Assembly: GCA_903921605.1 (NCBI GenBank)
Contig: CAIXQV010000991.1
Coordinates: 97,598-161,597, forward strand
Direction of reading: 5' to 3'
Length of the DNA: 64,000 nt
DNA from: an uncultured Planctomycetaceae bacterium
Lineage (GTDB): Bacteria > Planctomycetota > Planctomycetia > Planctomycetales > Planctomycetaceae
Under the pieces are notes generated by a model. The model saw nothing but the letters and a program-made list of their open reading frames with translations. It had not been told where the DNA came from and ran no database searches. The position numbers were made by a program, and so were the translations under genes. Shown piece by piece: positions 7,718 through 16,800 of the stretch (the stretch's first letter is position 1; each line of letters begins with the position of its first letter).

Positions 7718-10700
7718 ATGTTGAGAACTGTCGTTACTTTGCTGATACTTTCGGCCGGAATGAGTTTTTTAGAGGCCTCCAGTATCGAGGACGCCAATGC
7801 AATCCTGACGGCCGCAAGGGTCAGCGGAGGATTCGTTGTTCACCTTGGCGCAACCAATGGGGAACTCACCGCAGCGCTGCGATCGGGCGAATCTATTCAA
7901 GTCCAGGCTCTGATTGAAGAAACCGCAACGACCGAGAACGCCAGAAGGGCCATTCATGCCACGGGCAGATATGGCAATGTTTCTGCACTGCAGTTTTCCG
8001 GGGAAACGTTGCCCTATATCGACAACCTTGTCAATCTGGTCGTTGTTGAGAATCAGGGGCATGTTTCCGATGAGGAAATCCAGCGTGTACTTGTGCCTAA
8101 CGGAGTCGTATTAAAGCGAGGTTCTGACGGCAATTGGCAGAGAACTGTTAAGCCGCGTCCGGACAACATTGATGAATGGTCCCATTATCTGCATGACGCG
8201 ACAGGAAATGCTGTTGCTCACGATGATGTCGTCAATTCTCCTCGACACCTGCAGTGGGTCGGTAGTCCACGGTGGTCTCGTCATCACGACCGAATGGCCA
8301 GTATGAGTGCCCTTGTTTCCACAAACGGTCGCATGTTCTACATCATGGATGAAGGAAGTCGAATCTCTGTTCAGTTGCCCTCGAAGTGGAAGTTGATTGC
8401 ACGAGATGCCTTTAACGGAACCATTCTTTGGAAACGAGACATAGCGGAATGGCAGAACCATCTGTGGCCACTCAAGAGTGGACCAACCCAATTGTCGCGA
8501 CGACTTGTTTCTTCCGCTGACGAGGTTTACGCACCGCTTGGCTTTGAATCTCCGACAATTGCTATGGACGCGGCCACTGGCAAGGAATTGAGGACTTACG
8601 AAGGGACTGATGCGACGGAAGAAATCATTCACACCAATGGTCTCCTCTTTATCGTTGTTCGAAAAGGCAAAGCAGAGCTCGCAGATTATGCTCCGGCCAA
8701 CGGTCGCGTTGGTGATCAGGCGAAAGTGAATCAGGAGTTCTTCTGGAACGAAGAACCTCGCGTGGTGATGGCCTTTGAAGCCTCTACAGGCAAGAAGCTA
8801 TGGGCGAAGCAAACCGGAATTGCTCCTCTGACGTTGTCGGCCGATGGCGATAGCGTCTACTTTCACGATGGCGAAAGCCTGAATGCGCTGGATCAGAAAA
8901 CCGGAGAATTGCGATGGACGACGGAACCAGTCACTCGTCGGAAACAGTTCACCTTCAATTTTGGCCCGCGTCTTGTAATCTATAAGGATGTGGTGCTCTA
9001 CGCCGGTGGCGACGGTCGCATGATCAGTGTGGACACCGCCACTGGAAAACAACTTTGGGAATCCGAACACCCGAATTCCGGATACCAGTCGCCTCAGGAT
9101 CTGATGGTCGTCGATGGACTTGTCTGGTGTGCGCCGACAACTTCAGGGAAGGACACAGGAGTTTTCACAGGCCGCGATCCACGCTCGGGAGAAGTCAAAA
9201 AGTCGTTTGCACCGGACATTGACACCTATTGGTTTCATCATCGCTGCTATATCTCAAAAGCGACCGACAACTTCCTGATCCCATCACGCACCGGGGTCGA
9301 ATTCGTTGACTTCAAAAATGAGCACTGGGATATCCATCATTGGGTTCGTGGTGGTTGTCTTTACGGCGTGATGCCCTGCAATGGACTGACCTATACGCCG
9401 CCTCATAACTGCGCGTGTTATCCGGAAGCTAAACTCTACGGCTTCAATGCGCTGGCTCCGATGGCAAAAACACGCCCGATTCCCGGCAAAGTTTCGGAAG
9501 AAGGCCGACTTGAGAAAGGCCCCGTGTTCAGTGACGTTCTGCCTCCAGCAGTTGACTACTCAGGCAACGACGACTGGCCTACGTTTCGGCATGATCAAAA
9601 ACGGACCGGGACTTCACGTCAGGAGATTCCTGCGAAGGTCGGCATCAATTGGGATATCAAGCTCGGTGGAAAGCTCACCTCACCAGTTGTCGCGGATGGC
9701 ATGGTCTTTGTGGCACAGACTGATTCCCACACACTGCATACTCTGGATCAGAAAAATGGCGATAGCCTCTGGACATTTGTAGCCGGAGCAAGAATTGACT
9801 CACCACCAACAGTCGAACGTGGGCAAGTTGTTTTTGGTTGCACCGATGGTTGGGTTTACAATCTTCGGGCTAAGGATGGTCAGCTGGCGTGGAAGTATCG
9901 TGTTGCTCCGCTGGATCGTCGAGCGATGGCTTTCGAGCAACTGGAATCGCTCTGGCCGGTTCACGGAAGTGTGTTGATCCGTGACAATGTCGTCTGGGCT
10001 GTCGCCGGGCGTTCCAATTTTCTTGATGGAGGCCTTCGTCTGGTTCGACTGGATCTTGCAACGGGAAAGCAGTTGTCGGAGACCATCATGGATGAGACGA
10101 ATCCGGAAACGGGTAACAACATGCAGGAGAAACTTGAAATACTCCAGATGCCTGTCGGATTACCGGACATCCTGAGTGGTGATGACAAGTTCGTCTACAT
10201 GCGTTCGCAGAAGTTTGATTCTGAGGGAAATCGTGTTGAGATTGGCCCCGTCTCCGGGGACTTTGTCCAACAGGGGTCAGCCCAGCGAGGAGAGGGCGTG
10301 CATTTGTTTGCCCCGATGGGATTTTTGGACGACAGTTGGTTTCATCGATCTTATTGGGTTTATGGTCGAAGTTTCGCGGGAGGTCACGGAGGTTATTATC
10401 AGGCCGGTCGATTCGCCCCGTCGGGCGATATTATGGTCAACGGCAATGGTTACGTCTTCGGGTATGGTCGAAAGCCTGAGTACTTTCGTTGGACTACGAC
10501 ACTGGAACGCCAACTTTACTCTGCGGCACCAGAACCTCCGGAGGTGCCGGAGAACTTTGGAAAACAGACTGACTCTGGTGCCGCAGAACCGGCGTCCTAT
10601 GTTCAGTTTCCTCGCAGCCCAAGTCTCGACCCAACGGGTAAGCCAATCACAGTTGAAGCGTGGATGACGACAACGAATCCCAACGGTGTGATTGTCGCTC

Positions 10701-11638
10701 GGGGTGGTCCTGCGGAAGGATTCGCTCTAACAATGGAAACGGGCAAGCCGACTTTCCATGTGCGTACTGATTCAACTCTTTCCACAGTCTCCGGAACGAA
10801 ACGCATCGTCGGTGGGTGGCATCACATTGTTGGTGTGCTTACCGCAGAGAAGGAGATGCGACTTTACGTGGACGGAGAACTGGTGGGTGAAGGTGGAGCA
10901 TCCGGATTACTGACCAAAGATCCTGCTCAAGGACTTGAAATTGGCGGTGATCTCGGCGGATCTGTTGGTGACTATGGCCAGCCGTTTCAGTTTGTCGGAA
11001 TCATCGACGAACTGCGACTTTACTTTACTGCTGTTGACGATGCGGCTGTTGCGCAAAGGTTCAAGGACGATTCTGAATTATCCGGCGACCCTGCTCTGGT
11101 GGTGACTTTCGATGATGGCACTGCACGTGATATGTCGGTCTACCGAAACAACGGCACATTGATGGGTGTGAAAGTCGTGAACGGAAAAATGGGCCAAGGA
11201 GCCCAACTGACTGCTAAACAGTCCACGGGCGCGAAGAAAGGCAAGAATGCAGCGAAGGGGAACGCAAATGCACAGAACGCACCCAATTCGTTGATTGAAC
11301 CACGCTGGAAGACGGATGTTCCGATTTACGTCAGAGGCATGGTGCTCGCTGGCTTGCATCTATTCATTGTCGGTCCGCCGGATATCATCGACGAAGAAGC
11401 GACGTTTCAGAAATTGACGGAGAAAGATCAGGAAGTCCAGAAGCTGCTCGGAGCACAGGATTCTGCCCTGGAGGGTCAACAGGGAGGAATGCTTGTGGTT
11501 GTCGAAGCTGAGACCGGAGAGACACTGCACACTGTTGAGCTTGAAACCTTACCGTCATGGGACGGATTGGTTGGAGCTCAGGGGATGCTGTTTCTGACGA
11601 CGCTTGATGGAAGAGTCCTGTGCTTCTCCGGACCGTGA
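7718..11638 (+). CDS. Large secreted PQQ-like beta-propeller protein with LamG domain
   Basis: A 1306-residue exported protein. The start at ATG 7718 has GCGGAG nine bases upstream and gives a clear signal peptide (MLRTVVTLLILSAG…). Residues ~30-150 form an alpha/beta segment (…TYIDNLVNLVV…-like) as in planctomycete proteins with a degenerate methyltransferase-like head. Residues ~150-870 hold many PQQ-type propeller blades of the form 'DAxTGKxLW', in two blocks (about 200-560 and 640-800). Residues ~960-1120 are a LamG/concanavalin-like sandwich (SLDPTGKPITVEAWM…, GGWHHIVGVL…, LYVDGELVG). A Lys/Asn/Ala-rich linker precedes a final blade. No catalytic PQQ ligands can be asserted. It is probably a surface or periplasmic binding scaffold; substrate unknown. 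Confidence 0.82.
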   Translation: MLRTVVTLLILSAGMSFLEASSIEDANAILTAARVSGGFVVHLGATNGELTAALRSGESIQVQALIEETATTENARRAIHATGRYGNVSALQFSGETLPYIDNLVNLVVVENQGHVSDEEIQRVLVPNGVVLKRGSDGNWQRTVKPRPDNIDEWSHYLHDATGNAVAHDDVVNSPRHLQWVGSPRWSRHHDRMASMSALVSTNGRMFYIMDEGSRISVQLPSKWKLIARDAFNGTILWKRDIAEWQNHLWPLKSGPTQLSRRLVSSADEVYAPLGFESPTIAMDAATGKELRTYEGTDATEEIIHTNGLLFIVVRKGKAELADYAPANGRVGDQAKVNQEFFWNEEPRVVMAFEASTGKKLWAKQTGIAPLTLSADGDSVYFHDGESLNALDQKTGELRWTTEPVTRRKQFTFNFGPRLVIYKDVVLYAGGDGRMISVDTATGKQLWESEHPNSGYQSPQDLMVVDGLVWCAPTTSGKDTGVFTGRDPRSGEVKKSFAPDIDTYWFHHRCYISKATDNFLIPSRTGVEFVDFKNEHWDIHHWVRGGCLYGVMPCNGLTYTPPHNCACYPEAKLYGFNALAPMAKTRPIPGKVSEEGRLEKGPVFSDVLPPAVDYSGNDDWPTFRHDQKRTGTSRQEIPAKVGINWDIKLGGKLTSPVVADGMVFVAQTDSHTLHTLDQKNGDSLWTFVAGARIDSPPTVERGQVVFGCTDGWVYNLRAKDGQLAWKYRVAPLDRRAMAFEQLESLWPVHGSVLIRDNVVWAVAGRSNFLDGGLRLVRLDLATGKQLSETIMDETNPETGNNMQEKLEILQMPVGLPDILSGDDKFVYMRSQKFDSEGNRVEIGPVSGDFVQQGSAQRGEGVHLFAPMGFLDDSWFHRSYWVYGRSFAGGHGGYYQAGRFAPSGDIMVNGNGYVFGYGRKPEYFRWTTTLERQLYSAAPEPPEVPENFGKQTDSGAAEPASYVQFPRSPSLDPTGKPITVEAWMTTTNPNGVIVARGGPAEGFALTMETGKPTFHVRTDSTLSTVSGTKRIVGGWHHIVGVLTAEKEMRLYVDGELVGEGGASGLLTKDPAQGLEIGGDLGGSVGDYGQPFQFVGIIDELRLYFTAVDDAAVAQRFKDDSELSGDPALVVTFDDGTARDMSVYRNNGTLMGVKVVNGKMGQGAQLTAKQSTGAKKGKNAAKGNANAQNAPNSLIEPRWKTDVPIYVRGMVLAGLHLFIVGPPDIIDEEATFQKLTEKDQEVQKLLGAQDSALEGQQGGMLVVVEAETGETLHTVELETLPSWDGLVGAQGMLFLTTLDGRVLCFSGP

Positions 11639-12310
11639 ACCCAGATCCCCAACTCCATGCTGTCTAAATGAACTTGAGTTTGTTCTTCTCATTGAGGGTT
11701 GCGGAAATAGATTCGTAGTTTCTTTTGGCTCAGGAGAAATGGAGGGTCTCATGGCAATGCACCATAGTAAATGGTCTGTTCCGCCTACCTCCATGCGCTG
11801 CCAGATCATTCTTCTAAAGACTTCACTCGGTGAAGGCGAAGCCAATTGCCTCGACGCTGTCGACTGCCAGCTGAAACGTGAATCGATCGAATAGCGATTG
11901 CGCCGAGATACAACTGGCTGACTCGAGGGTGTGCGTGCGGTCAGTTTTGTTGAATTTCCGCTCCAACATGAGGTGCTGCGAGGTTAGGTATCCTGCCAGC
12001 CTGAGCCACCAAGTCTGGCTAAGCTGCGGTGACTCGCTTCCACCGACCCGAATAATTGCCACAATTCGACCCTTTCAGGGTTTGATATAGGCAGACTGTT
12101 CCGAAAAATCGGGTGTTTTCGCCGCCACGAAGTGAGTTGGGCTAGTTTTTCCGTGCGTTTCCCAGGGTGGGCTTCTCAAGATGCAACGGCATAAGCTTGG
12201 TGGGGTTATGTCCCGGCAGTACTACTCACTGAGAATTTGTGTAGACGCTGCGAATTTGTGACAACCTTGCCCGCAATGAAGCTCGGAATTCAGGCGAAAA
12301 GAACGGATAC
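11639..12310. other. 672-bp non-coding region upstream of the synthase operon
   Basis: No supported gene on either strand; the short frames here lack recognisable domains. Because everything from 12311 to 25448 is tightly packed on the plus strand, the promoter and control sites of that operon most likely lie in this region. I did not identify a specific operator or a clear terminator for the preceding gene. Confidence 0.5.
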
Positions 12311-13879
12311 ATGCTTAAGAGTGCTGGTCAAGATCGGCCATTCGTATTGCTGACAGGAGCAACAGGCCTCGTCGGAGGGCTCGTCCTTGCGCGACTATTG
12401 AGCTGTGAATTGCCCGTGGCCGTCCTTGTACGCGGCAATCGTCGGCAGTCGGCGCAGGAACGCATTGAATCGCTGATGCGCAGGCTTGAGGAACGATTTC
12501 AGCGCTTGTTTGTCCGTCCGGTGGTGCTCGACGGAGAACTATGTTCTGCGGGACTTGGGTTGTCGGGGACAGATCATGCCTGGTTAAACGCGAACTGTGG
12601 AAGTGTCATTCACTCCGCAGCAAATCTCCTTTTCAAGCCAGCCAGCGAGCATCCGGATAATGAGCCCTATCGAACGAACGTGGACGGCACCCGGAATCTG
12701 CTCGAATTAGCTTCCTCTGCAGGAATCAATGAGTGGCACTATGTATCAACCGCCTATATCGCGGGATTGAGAACTGGTCGTATTCTGGAGCGCGAGTCGA
12801 ACGTCGGACAGGAGTTTGGCAACGACTATGAACGCAGCAAAACAATGTCGGAGCAAATGCTGCGTCAGTCACAACAGATCACTTCGCTCACGGTTTATCG
12901 GCCGTCAATTGTCATTGATCTGCATCCAACAACCAGCATGAGGTCGGATCAAACGATCAATAGTGCATTTGTGATGTTTCAGGCGCTGAGTCAGCGTTTC
13001 GGACTTCCGGAGCGAGGTGATTGGTTTCGACGTCTGGGTTTCAGTGGTCATGAACGCAAGAATATTGTGACAGTCGACTGGGTTGCGGCGATGATCGCGG
13101 AGATTTACCGTCGCCCTGCTCTTCATGGAGACACCTATCACCTCACCAGCGCCGCTGGAACATCCGCTTCGGAACTGGAAGATGGTTTTCGGGCTGCCGT
13201 CCTTGAAGGTGGTGTGAAATTGCCATCGCGACGAGTGGAGGCGATGGCACAGATTGATGAACAGGCCGCGCCGTTTGTGGCGGCGTTTAAGCCTTACTTC
13301 AAGGATGATCCGGTGTTTGACCGCACAAACACTGTTTACGCCATGCAACTCTGCAAAGAAGCAGATTTGCTGCAACTGACAGTGGAACGTCTTCGCGACT
13401 TTTGCATGCGACAGACTAAACCGGGAGGACCACCGACTGTGCTGCGGCTAACTCCTTCCGCGTGGGATCAATTCAGACTCGATTGCGATCGAAGCATGGA
13501 TCAGGCCGATTTGTTGCCAGCCAACGTTTTCGGTATCGAAGTCTGTGGCCCCTGCGGGGGACAGTGGGTTGTTGAAGAAAACAGACACGGCTGGACTGTC
13601 AAAACTGCTCACGCCGGAAACGCGCCTTGTCGTATAATTGTTTCCTCTGCAGTCTTTGGGGAACTGACTTCGGGTAGTAAGACAGTTGCCCAGGCATTCG
13701 CGGCCGGAGTGTTGTTGACTGAATCAGATTTTTATCACGATCACGACACGCTTCATGACCGCACCCTTCAGCTTGGTGCATCAACAGGCTTGATTGAAAG
13801 CTTTTCAAAACTGATTGCGGCCGTTCAGCGACATGCGAGTCAGGTTAGCAACAAGTCGGAGGTCGCTTATGTCCGCTAG
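12311..13879 (+). CDS. Thioester/acyl reductase-like extended SDR with SCP2-like tail
   Basis: A 522-residue protein. Residues ~10-360 form an extended short-chain dehydrogenase domain of the thioester-reductase / fatty acyl reductase type: NAD(P) motif TGATGLVGG, the HSAANL segment, YVSTAYIAG, and the catalytic pair Tyr173-x3-Lys177 (YERSK). This family reduces acyl thioesters to aldehydes or alcohols, for example at the end of PKS/NRPS lines. Residues ~390-515 resemble an SCP2 sterol/lipid-carrier fold (…ACRIIVSSAVFGEL…); that assignment is weaker. It is the first gene of the operon, and its stop overlaps the synthase start by 11 bases, which argues for translational coupling. It may release or modify the synthase product; the substrate is inferred only. 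Confidence 0.78.
   Translation: MLKSAGQDRPFVLLTGATGLVGGLVLARLLSCELPVAVLVRGNRRQSAQERIESLMRRLEERFQRLFVRPVVLDGELCSAGLGLSGTDHAWLNANCGSVIHSAANLLFKPASEHPDNEPYRTNVDGTRNLLELASSAGINEWHYVSTAYIAGLRTGRILERESNVGQEFGNDYERSKTMSEQMLRQSQQITSLTVYRPSIVIDLHPTTSMRSDQTINSAFVMFQALSQRFGLPERGDWFRRLGFSGHERKNIVTVDWVAAMIAEIYRRPALHGDTYHLTSAAGTSASELEDGFRAAVLEGGVKLPSRRVEAMAQIDEQAAPFVAAFKPYFKDDPVFDRTNTVYAMQLCKEADLLQLTVERLRDFCMRQTKPGGPPTVLRLTPSAWDQFRLDCDRSMDQADLLPANVFGIEVCGPCGGQWVVEENRHGWTVKTAHAGNAPCRIIVSSAVFGELTSGSKTVAQAFAAGVLLTESDFYHDHDTLHDRTLQLGASTGLIESFSKLIAAVQRHASQVSNKSEVAYVR
13857..13862 (+). promoter_or_regulatory. Ribosome binding site fixing the synthase start
   Basis: CGGAGG lies six bases before ATG 13869, inside the end of the reductase gene. 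This favours 13869 over the in-frame ATG at 13815, which would add 18 residues with no homology-like character and a long overlap. Confidence 0.7.
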
Positions 13880-16800
13880 ACCTTCCAAATCTGCAGGGGT
13901 TGAATCACCAGTCGTGATTGTGGGCATTGCCTGTCGTGTTCCTGGAGCGGACAGCGTCACTGAATTCGCTGACCTGCTTTTCAACGGACGAACGGGCTAT
14001 GGCCAACTTCCACCGGATCGATGTGATCGAGACCTGTATTTTGACTCACAAAAAGGGAAAACCGGAAAGTCATACACGACTCTGGGAGGAGTCGTTCCTG
14101 AACGTCCGCTGAATCGAGAAGTCTGCCCATTGCCTCCCCAGACCGAAGCGCTCTTCGACGCTGCTCATGTGCAGTTTGCCGAGGTGGCAGCAACAGCCTG
14201 GCGGAATGCGACTTTGCAACTGGAAGATTCTCGTCTGCAGCGGACCGGCGTTTATGTCGGACACTCTGGCGGCACTAAATCCGGTGGAGGACTAAGCCTC
14301 GGGACACAGATCGAAGAGGCGCTTTCGTTCGTTGATGATATTGATGCATTCCGACAGCTTCCTGAGAACGTTCGTCGACAGATTATTTCTGAAGTGGCTC
14401 ATTCTGTTCGAGAAGTCCGTCCTTCTCGTCGTGTTGGTGCTGTTCCGAGCTTTCATGCTTATCAGGCAGCAGCGTTAGCAGCGCGGGTTCTTGGACTCAC
14501 TGGTCCACGGTCTGTCATCGACGCCGCGTGTGCCTCATCTCTGGTAGCCTTGTCTCAGGCAATACTGGCGATTCGAGCAGGCCGACTGGACAGCGCGATC
14601 GTGGGGGGGGCGACCTACAACAATGTTGACAACCTGATTCTCTTTTCTCACTCCCAGGCCTGCACGGCCACTGATTCGCGACCATTTGACGATGGTGCGA
14701 GCGGTCTTGTGAGTTCGGAAGGTTACGTCGCGGTTGTTATCACAACGCAGGACAAGGCCGAGCAATTCTCACTGCCAATTCTAGGTGTCGTCCGTGGCGT
14801 AGGCATGGCATCGGATGGCAAGGGACGCAGTCTGTGGGCTCCACGAATGGAGGGTCAGGTCCTGGCCCTTCAACGAGCCTATGGCGACTCAGCAGTGTTG
14901 GACATCGACTACATGGAGGCGCATGCGACCAGCACTCAGCTGGGAGATGCGACCGAGCTGGAAACATTGCGATATCTGGCCGATCGAAGTCTCGCATTTC
15001 CGGATGGCAGATTGCCGCAGCGACGGCTTCTCCTTGGAAGCGTAAAGTCCAACATTGGTCATACGCTGGAAGCTGCTGGGTTGATTGGTGTGGTCAAAGT
15101 TCTGCTGGCCATGCACCGTCGTCAGATTCCTCCGTCCCTGCGATTTGAGCATCCCAATCACAATTATGATTGGGCAACAGCGCCGGTCAAAGTGGTTGCC
15201 GCGGGAGCCGCGTGGCCAGAAGAAGAACTGGAAAGGCGCCCGCGTCGTGCTGCGGTGAGTGCTTTCGGTATTGGCGGTTTGAATGCTCATGTTGTTATTG
15301 AAGAGCATCGCGGACAAATGTCCCCCGGAATAACACGAGTCGCTGAAACGAACAAGCAATCTCGTGAACTGGAACCAATTGCCATCGTCGGTCGTGGAAT
15401 TGTCGTTGCCGGGGCGAAGAACCTGAACGAGTTCCGAACAGTCCTGAGTTCTCCCCATTCCGCTATCTCCGACGCGCCGGTGGAGCGATGGCGACATGGA
15501 GCGGGCATTGTTTCAGGCGAATCTCCTCTGACATATTCGTCGCCTCATTGTCGCGGAGGCTTCATTAATGACTTCACCTTCGATGGGGCTCGTTACCGCA
15601 TTCCTCCGAAGCAGGTCCAGCAAGCTAATCCAGTTCAAATGATGTTGATTGATGCTGTCGCTCAGGCGTTAGCCGAGATGACGAATTCTGCGGCATCAAT
15701 TTCGAAAGTTGTTAGTTCGGCGGCACAGAAATCAACCGCAAAAGAGCCCGTTTGGCCTGTCGATCGTCAACGAGTCGGAGTTGTCATCGGAACCATCTTT
15801 GGTGGTGAGTTCGGAGATCAGCTCCAGGTTGGAATGAGGCTGCCTGAAATCTGCCAGCGAATGATGGCATCAATGCTGTCCAAAGGGATCTCTTCGGACC
15901 TTGCCAGCAAAACTACTGAAGAATTCCGGAAGATCATCCTGAAGAATCGCCCTGCCCTTCTGGATGAAACAGGAAGTTTCACAGCGAGCACGCTGGCCTC
16001 CAGAGTTGCTAAAACATTCGACCTGATGGGGGGGGCCGCTGCACTTGATAGCGACGATACTTCGGGGCTTGCGGCGTTGACTGTCGCGATGGATCAACTC
16101 CGAGCAGAAACCTGCGACATGGTTGTTTGCGGTTCTGCTCAGCGATCAATGAGCCTGTCTGCGTTTGAAGCGCTGGATATGACTGGGAGGCTTGTGAGAT
16201 CCGGAAGTCCCGACGATGTTCCCGACGATTGTCATCAGATTCTCCCGGGCGAAGGCGTTGTGACTCTAATGCTTTGTCGACTCTCGGACGCGATGCGGCT
16301 GGGATTGCCTATCTATGGGATCCTCAACGAAGTCGGCCAACGGACGTCATGCGTTCCAGAGGGATCGTTATTGAGTTCCGGAGAACGCCGCGAGGCTACT
16401 CAGACACTCAATGCTGCCGACGCAGCCATTGTCCGAAAGATCGGTTATCTTGCGGGAGCACACTCGCTGGTCAGAATCACAGCAGAAACGTTGGGCACCG
16501 ATGTGGAGTCGTTTGCACCAGACTCGACACGTCACTCAACAATTCCCGTTGCTACAAAAACAGTGGACGGAGTCGTCATTCAGGCAGACCTGAAAGTCTC
16601 GCTTCGGCAAAAGCTTCTTCCCCCACTTGCAGTTACGTCAAAGAACAACAACTCAATTCTCCCTCAAAACTTATCGACTCATCAAGTAACTCGAATCATG
16701 ACGAATCCCGTTGCAACACCCCACAGCCTGCCACTCAGCGTGCGATTTGGAGGCACATCTGGTGCAGAATTGCTGAGGCTGCTGAAAGAGGCCGTTCAGT

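Noticed and set aside
11604..12090. Short overlapping frames on both strands after the PQQ/LamG gene
   Set aside because: They overlap each other and the end of a real gene, and none has a recognisable domain or ribosome site.
13815..13868. Upstream in-frame ATG giving the synthase 18 more residues
   Set aside because: The added residues are Arg/Ser-rich and unlike a KS N-terminus, the overlap with the reductase gene would be 65 bases, and a good ribosome site (CGGAGG) sits six bases before ATG 13869.
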